Origin: an uncultured Flavobacteriaceae bacterium
Lineage (GTDB): Bacteria; Bacteroidota; Bacteroidia; Flavobacteriales; Flavobacteriaceae
NCBI GenBank assembly: GCA_947500445.1
Contig: CANMSB010000026.1
Span: forward strand, 1-64,000
Length of the DNA stretch: 64,000 bases
Direction of reading: 5' to 3'
The notes beneath the pieces were generated by a model. That model did not search any database and was not told the DNA's origin. It worked only from the letters and a program-made list of their open reading frames with translations. The translations under genes and the position numbers were made by a program. Of the stretch, positions 53,479-60,757 are shown piece after piece. Positions within the stretch are counted from its first letter, which is position 1. Each line of letters opens with the position of its first letter.

Positions 53479-55331
53479 TTTTTCCCTATTGATAATATTT
53501 CAAAATACTCACGTTCGCTTTCAATGAAAGAGCTGTATATTCTTCTTATCTCCTCCTCAATTTCTTCATAGGCTTCGGTTCCTTTCAACCCGGACCAAGC
53601 AATCGCTTCCGCATCCCCTATATCAATATCATAATTCTTACTTAGACCAAATTCCAAAATGAGCTCGGCCATTGGTTCAATCAATTCCGCCATTACTTCG
53701 TGCATGTAATATGATATATGCCTACGATTTCCATCTTCTCCTCTCCTTATCTCTGCGACATAATGACTCCAAAAACTTGCCAAAGATCGATAATTACTGC
53801 TCGATTCCTCAAGATTGACCGATTTCTGGTCCAATTGATACTCCATAATTGCGTGGAGATTTTCATGGAGCAATGTAGTAAAAATCCCTATATCTGTTGC
53901 CGTTTCGATAAAGTTGTTATCCAATCTGATTTCAATTTTTGTAATTCTTCCATTGTAATCAAGCAAAGCATCGGTTTCGGCAACGCCCACAGATCCATCT
54001 TCAAATATTGCTATCTCATCCACATTTTTATATATCAAATTGTATACCGAATTTTCACTTCCAAAAATTTCATTAATCGTCGTTTTTAATGGTGTATTTA
54101 CATCCTTCAAGTAATCGATCATATCGGAGACACATGGATTGTCCACTTCATTAATCACGCTTAGGTCTTCGGCTACCTCATTAATATGCTCTTCCAACAC
54201 CCTTTCCCGTATCGCTTCATGTTCTGTTCTTGCCGGGGTACAATAATCGGGGCCAAGGTGAATGCCCCTATCGTTTTTCGGCCTTCCCGACTGGCAGTCA
54301 TTATAACTGTCCTCAATATAACCGGGGTAAAACACCAGTGCCTCTATACTAGGGGTCGGCGCCATTTCCTTTCCCAGACCGAAAAGGGTCTCGCTATGCC
54401 AATAGCTGGGAAGATCAGATATAAACGTCGGGGTGGCCATTGGTGCATTGCTCGGATAGTTATAGGTGAGAATGTAGTTGGTCATCAGGAATACCCGATC
54501 CCGTCGCGATAGATTATCGTACTGAGACATGCGGGCACGTATGATACTTTCGTAGTAGCTTCCGTCGTGCACCATGTTCCATATTCCATCGGCCCATGCA
54601 CGTTCCTGTGCGGCATCGAACTCCAACTCGGCAAAATCCGTTTCGGCCTGCCCTAACAACTGATTGAACTGGTGTTGGGTGGCAATATCACGTAAGCGGG
54701 TCCCTTGTACCGTTTTGGAACCGAACTTATCACAGTCCGCCCCTTCCCAATCTTTACAAAACTCCCATAGGCCTTTCCATTCCTCCATATGGTACAGTTC
54801 GGTAGTAACTACCTCTTGATCGGTGTCCATCCGCTCGGCAATCTGCCGGTGTTGATATGCTTCATCACTTGCCGTACGCTCAAAACCCAAGGTTTCGGAT
54901 TCAAACTCCCTAAAAAACGCTTCTTGGGCGGCCTTAAAGGTGGAATGGTGCGTATCGAATATTTCGTTGATCTCGTTTCGGAAGGTCTCTTCTTGTTCGT
55001 CGAGCCAGCGTTGCTCTTCGCGATCTGCTATGGCTGCTAAAAGTCCCTCTAAATACAACAGTTCCCCAATATTATTGAAGTCGATATCGTACTCGAACGG
55101 TGGATCTTCCGTTTTGTCCTCTTCGCCACCACCACCCGGGTTGGGGTCGTCGAGATCGGTACAGTCGCCGATATTGATCTGCATGGGCGGCCGCCCGGCC
55201 AGTTTTAGGCTGTCCTCGGCCTTGAGCATGTTACAGGGCATGCCCTGCTCATGGTACTGTGCTTGGGCCGTTTCCGGTGCGGAAAGGCATAGAAGCGTTG
55301 TTATCGTTAAAATGGTATATAGTGTTTTCAT
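53466..55331 (-). CDS. Secreted polymorphic toxin with C-terminal zincin metallopeptidase domain
   Basis: 621 aa. Signal peptide MKTLYTILTITTLLCLSAPE ending about residue 24; a Pro/Gly/acidic linker at 58-80; a long helical middle region (100-390); and from about residue 395 a C-terminal domain NPCVSDMIDYLKDVNTPLKT ... IFTTLLHENLHAIMEYQLDQ. HENLH at 489-493 is the HExxH zinc motif, and the NPC-x2-D-x2-L entry is one I associate with Bacteroidetes polymorphic toxins ending in zincin domains. A third metal ligand may be in YYMHEVMAELIEPMAE. The DNA for the last 230 residues is visibly AT-richer than the first part, as if the tip had been exchanged. It follows a T9SS-sorted Sel1 gene by 15 bp and overlaps its immunity gene. 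Confidence 0.75.
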   Translation of the reverse strand: MKTLYTILTITTLLCLSAPETAQAQYHEQGMPCNMLKAEDSLKLAGRPPMQINIGDCTDLDDPNPGGGGEEDKTEDPPFEYDIDFNNIGELLYLEGLLAAIADREEQRWLDEQEETFRNEINEIFDTHHSTFKAAQEAFFREFESETLGFERTASDEAYQHRQIAERMDTDQEVVTTELYHMEEWKGLWEFCKDWEGADCDKFGSKTVQGTRLRDIATQHQFNQLLGQAETDFAELEFDAAQERAWADGIWNMVHDGSYYESIIRARMSQYDNLSRRDRVFLMTNYILTYNYPSNAPMATPTFISDLPSYWHSETLFGLGKEMAPTPSIEALVFYPGYIEDSYNDCQSGRPKNDRGIHLGPDYCTPARTEHEAIRERVLEEHINEVAEDLSVINEVDNPCVSDMIDYLKDVNTPLKTTINEIFGSENSVYNLIYKNVDEIAIFEDGSVGVAETDALLDYNGRITKIEIRLDNNFIETATDIGIFTTLLHENLHAIMEYQLDQKSVNLEESSSNYRSLASFWSHYVAEIRRGEDGNRRHISYYMHEVMAELIEPMAELILEFGLSKNYDIDIGDAEAIAWSGLKGTEAYEEIEEEIRRIYSSFIESEREYFEILSIGKKCEN

Positions 55332-55346
55332 AAGGGTGTCGCTTGC

Positions 55347-56648
55347 TTATTTTTTGATGATGATACGGGAATGGGCGGTGCCGTTCACTTCCAGTTGTAA
55401 CAGGTACAGGCCGCTGCGGAGTTCCGACAATCGGTCGAAGGTAACCGTACGGTCGCCCTTGGGTTGCTTCCGTTGCCGCTTTTGCAGCACCGTGCCGGGA
55501 TTGCGATAGTCGGAGAGGGCAATGCGTACCTCGGCATCGGTATCCAGGGTATAGTGTACCAATAGGTCCGCCTCGAACGGGTTGGGGTATACCTTTATAA
55601 AATGGTCTTCCTGTTGGGCAAAAGCCTCCTTTATGGTATCGGATAGCCCTCCGGCGACCTTTTGTAGCCGTAGGCGCATGGGCGGCCCCGGTTCCGACCA
55701 ATTGTTGATATAGGTCTCCAAGTTCCCATCAAGGACGATCGCCCCGTTTTCCGTATCGATCCGGTATTTTAGGGATGTTAGGCGATGGTCGAGGGTGACC
55801 TCATCGGTACGGTCGGTATAGCGTTTTTGTTGTGTCAAGGTCAGTTCGGGGAACACCAGTTCGTTACCGCTGAGGAGCACGTCCCCCATGACCGTTCCTT
55901 CCAAGGTGGTGATCGTTGCCCGGTGGATGCCTGTACCGGTATCGGCGATCGTTAACCGGATCTCGTCGCTGCGCATGACGGTGCTGCCGGACCAGTCCAA
56001 TTGTTCCCAATGTCCTTGCCAGGTTCCGGTGATGCCATTGGTCAGGGGACCATCGGTATCGGTTAGGTCGGTCGGGAAAAGTTCGGTGTTTACCTCCCCC
56101 GGATGTTCGCGGTCGTACTCCCATTGGGCAAGGAGTACGGCACTGTTACCGATGGGATTGTCCTTTAGGAGCGCTATGGCCCGGTCCCTGTCCTGCGGTA
56201 CGCCTAGCCCATGGTAATGGCATTTTGCCGTCCAATGGACGGCCATGGGGTCGTCACTTTGGTTGAACCAGTGCAAGGCCCTTTGGTAGTCTTGCTCGAT
56301 GTTCCCCAAACCTTTCAGATAGAGGTACCCCAAGCTATAGGCGGCCTTGGCGTTTCCTTTTTTATGGCTTTTTAGGAACCATTTTCGGGCCTTGTTCAGG
56401 TTGAGCGCATGCCCGAGACCCTCCTTATATAGTATGCCAAGGTCACAGGCCGCGGCGGCGCTCCCCGCCTCGGCCCGTTCGCGCACCGCTTTGAACAGTG
56501 CCCTGTCCGCTTGGGCATCCCTATGGGACCGTTGTAGCGCCTCCACCACTTTTGGGGCGAGCGTTTTGGTGTATTCGTCGCCGGCCGTTACCGTTTGTTG
56601 GGCCAGGGCGTAACTGCCGAACAGCAGTACTAGTATCAGTGTTCTCAT
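55347..56648 (-). CDS. Sel1-repeat protein with T9SS type A sorting domain
   Basis: 433 aa; signal MRTLILVLLFGSYALAQQ. Residues 60-175 are Sel1/TPR-like repeats (AAACDLGILYKEGLGHALNL, AAYSLGYLYLKGLGN, AVHWTAKCHYHGLGVPQD). A beta-rich middle (about 205-330) follows, and the C-terminal 80 residues are a type IX secretion sorting domain (VYPNPFEADLLVHYTLD ... SGLYLLQLEVNGTAHSRIII). It is thus exported to the surface or medium. It sits directly upstream of the protease toxin in the same operon and may be its delivery partner or carrier. Confidence 0.82.
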   Translation of the reverse strand: MRTLILVLLFGSYALAQQTVTAGDEYTKTLAPKVVEALQRSHRDAQADRALFKAVRERAEAGSAAAACDLGILYKEGLGHALNLNKARKWFLKSHKKGNAKAAYSLGYLYLKGLGNIEQDYQRALHWFNQSDDPMAVHWTAKCHYHGLGVPQDRDRAIALLKDNPIGNSAVLLAQWEYDREHPGEVNTELFPTDLTDTDGPLTNGITGTWQGHWEQLDWSGSTVMRSDEIRLTIADTGTGIHRATITTLEGTVMGDVLLSGNELVFPELTLTQQKRYTDRTDEVTLDHRLTSLKYRIDTENGAIVLDGNLETYINNWSEPGPPMRLRLQKVAGGLSDTIKEAFAQQEDHFIKVYPNPFEADLLVHYTLDTDAEVRIALSDYRNPGTVLQKRQRKQPKGDRTVTFDRLSELRSGLYLLQLEVNGTAHSRIIIKK

Positions 56649-56815
56649 AGATGATGTATTAAATTATATCGATTTCGTAGTGCTACTAAAAACACAATCT
56701 GATTGAGGTGTAAATCTAAACGTTCAAAGATTAAATATGGCGGTATAAACTGTCAAGTTTTAAAGGGTAAACCTTCTTTTAGCAATAATTTTGGCAAGGA
56801 AAGTATGGAAGGAAA

Positions 56816-57493
56816 TTAAAGGAACCCGGCTTTTCTGGCCGAATTTAATAGCGATAGTACGTTTTTATCTTCTACCCCAAATTTTTCCCGTAGCAACCGT
56901 TTTCTTTTTTCCACTTTGGATGCGGACCAGTGGAGGTGATTTGGAATGTCCTTGGACGATACTCCGGTACTCAACAGGTACAACAACTCTCTATCTTCCT
57001 GATCCAACAGATAAGGTTTTGAGAATTGTCTCCGTATTAGTTTGGCAAAAGTGCCACTGTAATATGGAATACCCGCTAGCACCTCTTGTATGCAGCGTGT
57101 AAACTCCTCTTCGTTCAGTTCGGTCTTGAGCGCTATGGCATCAGGGTCTATGGACTGGAACAAATTGTAAAGCAAATGGTTGTCGGTCAAAGCTGTTTGT
57201 ACAATAATCTTGGTCTTGGACGCTACTTTTCTGAGCAGTTTTCCAACATCCTCCCCCGTGAAGATCTTCTTCTCGGGATATGAGGGTAAATTGATGTCCA
57301 ACAGAACGATATCGTAAACAAGGCTTGTTTTTACTTTGTTCATTATCTGCCTGTAGGCCGACTTGGTATCTTGCGCATAATCGATAGTGAACTTGGGAAG
57401 TATGTTCTGCAGCGCTGCGTTTTCCAACAAATAGCCGTAACCCCTTGCGGTAAGTTCATGATCATCGATAATCAACATCCTTTTCGGTTCCAT
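56816..57493 (-). CDS. Response regulator with LuxR-type HTH output
   Basis: 225 aa. Receiver domain: MLIIDDHELTARGYGYLL with the acidic pair, DIVLLDINLP with phospho-acceptor Asp near 66, IIVQTALTD with Thr/Ala, and the Lys in ALKTELNE. C-terminal HTH: LLYLLSTGVSSKDIPNHLHWSASKVEKRKRLLREKFGV. No kinase gene is nearby. It is upstream of and in the same direction as the toxin operon (167-bp gap) and could regulate it. Confidence 0.85.
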   Translation of the reverse strand: MEPKRMLIIDDHELTARGYGYLLENAALQNILPKFTIDYAQDTKSAYRQIMNKVKTSLVYDIVLLDINLPSYPEKKIFTGEDVGKLLRKVASKTKIIVQTALTDNHLLYNLFQSIDPDAIALKTELNEEEFTRCIQEVLAGIPYYSGTFAKLIRRQFSKPYLLDQEDRELLYLLSTGVSSKDIPNHLHWSASKVEKRKRLLREKFGVEDKNVLSLLNSARKAGFL

Positions 57494-57515
57494 TAACTTG
57501 TTTTCGACTCCTATG

Positions 57516-57788
57516 TTAATAATGATCTTTTAACTTTCTTGTTGACTCCCTGGCCTTTTCGCAGAGGAACTGATGGATCAAACGATATTCCTTTCTTTGA
57601 ATAACCCGATATGCTTGATAGGCCATAGAATTATCCAAAAGATTTCTCCAATAAAAGCCCCCGGAAAAGTTGTGGTAGACCACGATATATTCCATAGGGG
57701 AACACATCTTTAACAGTCGTGAAGCGGACACCTCAAAGCTTTTAATGGCGTTGTGGCTTCCATACAATATGTAAACCTCCTGTTCCAA
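57516..57788 (-). CDS. Small hypothetical protein
   Basis: 90 aa, starting TTG 57788: EQEVYILYGSHNAIKSFEVS ... QAYRVIQRKEYRLIHQFLCE. Basic, helical, no signal. It lies 22 bp ahead of the response regulator and is probably co-transcribed. Not recognised. Confidence 0.5.
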   Translation of the reverse strand: MEQEVYILYGSHNAIKSFEVSASRLLKMCSPMEYIVVYHNFSGGFYWRNLLDNSMAYQAYRVIQRKEYRLIHQFLCEKARESTRKLKDHY

Positions 57789-57897
57789 TTTGTTTAATTT
57801 TCAGTATTTTAGTTTGCGATTTGCGCACTATAAAGCAATTTCGCATCATTTTATCACAATAAGCGTATTTTAAAACCCTTATTGAGCAAATATATTA

Positions 57898-57913
57898 CAA
57901 AATACGTATTTTG
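57898..57913. promoter_or_regulatory. Perfect palindrome CAAAATACGTATTTTG over the repressor start
   Basis: A perfect 16-bp dyad whose last bases are the TTG start codon of the CI-like gene. A half-site-like GCGTATTTTAAAA lies 30-40 bp upstream, and a related CATACGTATTA occurs at 59164. Likely the repressor's own operator. Confidence 0.65.
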
Positions 57914-58294
57914 AAAGAAAATATACCGATTAATGTAAAATTAGTCCTGAAGCGTATCAAGGAAGAACTTGGTATTTCCAAGGACTTGGAGCTTTGTGAA
58001 CGATTGGGCGTAAAGCAGACTACATTTTCTTCTTGGCGTTCACGGCAAACCATGGATTATAGGTTAATCATAGAATTTGCTAACAGCCACGGAATAGATT
58101 TAAACTTTCTCTTTTTTGGAACAGGCAATAGAGATAGTGATTTCATAGAAAAGTCTATTTCCGTCTTAGGAAATATGATAAGTATTGAGGATTACGATGA
58201 TACTCAAACCCAACTTTACGAAAAGATTCTATATTTAATGGAGAAAAAAAATTTTCAAAGACAATTAAGCGATGCGAAATCCGTGTTGAAGTAA
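57911..58294 (+). CDS. Phage CI-like repressor (HTH)
   Basis: 127 aa. N-terminal CI-type HTH: VKLVLKRIKEELGISKDLEL, CERLGVKQTTFSSWRSRQTM, LIIEFANSHGIDLNFLFFGTG, the entry found in Bac_phage_CI_repr domains. The C-terminus is short with no LexA-type peptidase. The start must be TTG 57911: no ATG is in frame upstream and the next ATG (58052) is within the HTH. It is divergent from 57516-57788, with an operator-like palindrome at the start. Confidence 0.8.
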   Translation: MKENIPINVKLVLKRIKEELGISKDLELCERLGVKQTTFSSWRSRQTMDYRLIIEFANSHGIDLNFLFFGTGNRDSDFIEKSISVLGNMISIEDYDDTQTQLYEKILYLMEKKNFQRQLSDAKSVLK

Positions 58295-58295
58295 A

Positions 58296-58490
58296 CTAGC
58301 CCAACTTGATAAGGTCAAAAATTACCTTAGAAATTTCATCGGTTTCTACCTTATCGACCACATCCAAGAATTCATTTTCGATTTGTTCCAAAACTCTTAG
58401 GTATTCATCATCGGTAATACTTCCATCACGGTACATTTTTTTTGCGGATTTGAGTAAAATGGTGACCTTGCTGAATTTACTTTTGTACAT
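58296..58490 (-). CDS. Small hypothetical protein
   Basis: 64 aa: MYKSKFSKVTILLKSAKKMY then DGSITDDEYLRVLEQIENEF, with a helical charged middle that resembles short-C-terminal-domain (SHOCT-like) pieces (DGxIT-x-x-EY). It overlaps the end of the membrane gene 58477-58911 by 14 bp and converges with the repressor gene. Confidence 0.5.
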   Translation of the reverse strand: MYKSKFSKVTILLKSAKKMYRDGSITDDEYLRVLEQIENEFLDVVDKVETDEISKVIFDLIKLG

Positions 58491-58911
58491 CTTTTACCTT
58501 TTGAGAAATTTCATTTTTAGCAATCTCTATCTCTTTTTTCAAAGTTCTATTTAAATACCTTTTAATCAATTCAATGGATGTGAATACTGAAACTACTATT
58601 ACAAAGGAATATATTCCAGCATAGGTAAAATCTTGACTATCGAACGCTAAGGTATATACTTGAATCAAATAACAAAATAATGGTACGGAATAAACGTACC
58701 TATATGGATTAAAAAAAGTACCGATTATTATTAGTATTGGTGACAGCGTTTGGGCCCAAAGCCAAACAAATGTTTCAAAACCCATTCCATTTTCAGCAAA
58801 CTTCGCAGGAATATCAAATTGAAAACCAATATTATGACAAAGTTTATCCAAATATAAAACAAGACCAGAAAGTCCAATAATTATTGATGCGAAGATTCTG
58901 ATTGAAGGCAT
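58477..58911 (-). CDS. Membrane protein of unknown function
   Basis: 144 aa with four hydrophobic segments (PSIRIFASIIIGLSGLVLYL, FVWLWAQTLSPILIIIGTFF, YVYSVPLFCYLIQVYTLAF, YAGIYSFVIVVSVFTSIELI) and a Lys/Glu-rich tail. Start ATG 58911 preferred; an in-frame TTG at 58932 overlaps the upstream lipoprotein gene. AT-rich. Not recognised. Confidence 0.55.
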   Translation of the reverse strand: MPSIRIFASIIIGLSGLVLYLDKLCHNIGFQFDIPAKFAENGMGFETFVWLWAQTLSPILIIIGTFFNPYRYVYSVPLFCYLIQVYTLAFDSQDFTYAGIYSFVIVVSVFTSIELIKRYLNRTLKKEIEIAKNEISQKVKDVQK

Positions 58912-58924
58912 ACAATTAAGGTTA

Positions 58925-59062
58925 TTAGACAAAATTAAAGGCTTGGCTAAATACTTCTTGCTTGTTTAAGTATCTATCCTCCGCCAATGAATCCGTGCAG
59001 GAAGCGATTACTAAAACACCCAACAGGGCAAATATCATGAGTACTAATTTTGGAACTTTCAT
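58925..59062 (-). CDS. Small lipoprotein (45 aa)
   Basis: MKVPKLVLMIFALLGVLVIA followed by SCTDSLAEDRYLN and a short tail to TAA. The lipobox VIASC is clear. Its stop is 14 bp before the ATG of the downstream membrane gene, so the two and the 64-aa gene probably form a small operon. It is below the length of most ORF calls. Confidence 0.6.
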   Translation of the reverse strand: MKVPKLVLMIFALLGVLVIASCTDSLAEDRYLNKQEVFSQAFNFV

Positions 59063-59352
59063 AAAGAAATATTTTTAGGTTAATATTCCTATAAAGCTAC
59101 CAAATCAGAAAATCACTTCATTAATTCGCACAAAACACTTATACATAAAGTGCTAACACAAGCATACGTATTATCTTACTTTTATAAAAGTAAACGAATT
59201 ATCCCTTACTTTTTAAATTCTTCGACGTACTACATAGATTCTACTTTTTTATGAACGTTAAAGTTACCACTGGCATCGGTAAAGAAGTAAAAGTTGAACA
59301 TCACAATTTTTACAATTTAACACTACATTTCAGGGAATTCGCATTTATCGTA

Positions 59353-59673
59353 TCAAGACTTTTTCAGCCTTGATACTGCAAAAAACACCTTGTCCGCTTT
59401 GTCCCAAATCATACCATAACTTACCTTGTGCACGCCCTTAGGTATCCGGCATGTCCGGTTTTTAAACATTTTGGTGATGCGTTTAAGGTTGTAGTCGTGC
59501 TCTAATCTAGCTTAATGCTGCAACTGTTCTTCCGTCAAGTGTTCGATAAGACTATGTTTAAATGCGGAACTACGGCAATAGTCGGAAAGGGGCAGCCCAG
59601 CCTTTTTGGCCTTTATCTTGGGCAGTTTCTTCTCGAAAACGCTGCACCGGAACGGTATAACCTCCCGTTTCAT
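59353..59673 (-). pseudogene. Mobilisation protein (MobC/MbpB-like) pseudogene
   Basis: The frame from ATG 59673 reads MKREVIPFRCSVFEKKLPKI then KAKKAGLPLSDYCRSSAF and LIEHLTEEQLQH, which is the start of Bacteroidetes plasmid/transposon mobilisation accessory proteins (K-x-KAGLSLSEYCR...HLTPEE). TAA at 59512-59514 interrupts it, and the same frame continues LEHDYNLKRITKMFKNRT, corresponding to the Y-x-x-L-x-x-YHNNFKRIGNMF block, until TGA at 59353. It is a dead copy but marks the island as a former mobilisable element. Confidence 0.7.
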
Positions 59674-60100
59674 TTTTCCTTTTTTCTTTTACGACCGTGG
59701 GAAGCAAAGGCAGGATCGTCATGACAATGGCACATCTTGAACTTCGTACCTTTTTTCAAATTAGGGGTACCTCATGGTTAAGGGAAAACCGGGAACATTT
59801 TAACAAGGAAATCGGACGATTTGTAGCCTTCCCTAAAACGGGTAAGGCTACAGATTTTTGAACTTAGTTCAGCAAATCAGAAAAAACGGTGAGGATTCTA
59901 AAAAGTTCAAGTCCAATAAAATGAAGAAAACTACCGATAGTTCTTGGGCAAGTAGGTGTGCCTTATTTCAATTTTACTTTACGCCTACGCTGACACTATA
60001 AAATGGAAACAGGGACCGTGCGCAAAGTTTTTGGGTAAGATTAGAGGAGCTTCTCAGTCTCGAGTTTTATATTTAATCCAAAAGGAGAGGCCTTCACTTT
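59674..60100. other. Gene-free, decayed stretch
   Basis: Apart from the hairpin at 59822-59852, only short unrecognised frames are seen. Upstream of the mob remnant the minus strand reads CHCHDDPAF..GRKRKKEK before a stop, which may be the end of another decayed mobilisation-module gene. Confidence 0.4.
59822..59860. terminator. Hairpin TGTAGCCTT...AAGGCTACA with T-run
   Basis: A 9-bp perfect outer stem (59822-59830 and 59844-59852) with CCC/GGG pairing inside, followed by GATTTTTG. It fits a rho-independent terminator on the plus strand, but its GTAGCC/GGCTAC core also resembles the tips of the window's palindromic repeats. Confidence 0.45.
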
Positions 60101-60757
60101 TTATTCATATGTTAGATGAATTATTTTTTTTTCATCGGCTGTTGTTTGTTCTGTAAAACTGAGGTTTGACACTAATTTATCTTCAAGATTATCTTCAAAG
60201 AATTTAAAGCTATAGAAGTTTCTCAGGATAAAAGAAACAAACCTCTTCGGTGAAATAGGTTTTGTTATTGGGATACGACAATCTTTATAATTGCCAAAAG
60301 TACAATGTACTTTAGGATGTATTACATCGGTATGCACATTAGAAAAATCAAATCTAATGGGAAAAATTATCGCTTTTTTATCTAAAATATCAGTAAACAA
60401 TTCATTCCCAAAATATAATTCCTCAAATTCTTCTGGATTATCTTGAAATTTCTCAAAGTCAGGATTTGGGTAAAAACTTAAAATATGAGCAACAATTTTA
60501 TTTTTACGAAACTGATATTTTAATTGTAACAACCCTCCATCAAGAAGCATAATATTGTAGTCTTTTTCTTCAACGCAAGTTTTATATATTCTCTCATATG
60601 ACTCATTCTTTAAGGTAAAAGCTATATTCTTAAAATTTTCCCATACAAGTTCATTATTTGAGTATCTGGGAAAGTTTTGATTTATAGAAATACTTTTATC
60701 GACCAAGAAAATAGTCAGGTTTTTAATTTCTCTATGAATTGCTACCCTATCAGTCAT
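60101..60757 (-). CDS. DUF2290 domain protein
   Basis: 218 aa. The C-terminal half has the DUF2290 signature as I know it: FDFSNVHTDVIHPKVHCTFG, NYKDCRIPITKPISPKRFVS and FILRNFY. It is soluble, with no membrane segments. Its start overlaps the helicase gene end by 8 bp, so it is strictly coupled to it. DUF2290 proteins are of unknown function and occur next to helicase/ATPase genes; I infer a partner in a defence or DNA-processing module. Strongly AT-rich. Confidence 0.75.
   Translation of the reverse strand: MTDRVAIHREIKNLTIFLVDKSISINQNFPRYSNNELVWENFKNIAFTLKNESYERIYKTCVEEKDYNIMLLDGGLLQLKYQFRKNKIVAHILSFYPNPDFEKFQDNPEEFEELYFGNELFTDILDKKAIIFPIRFDFSNVHTDVIHPKVHCTFGNYKDCRIPITKPISPKRFVSFILRNFYSFKFFEDNLEDKLVSNLSFTEQTTADEKKIIHLTYE

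Noticed and set aside
58306-58554. Plus-strand frame of 82 aa
   Set aside because: It is the antisense shadow of the 64-aa and membrane-protein genes on the minus strand.
59250-59372. A 40-aa plus-strand frame starting MNVKVTTGIGKEVKVE
   Set aside because: It overlaps the end of the mob pseudogene, has no homology I recognise and no clear ribosome binding site.
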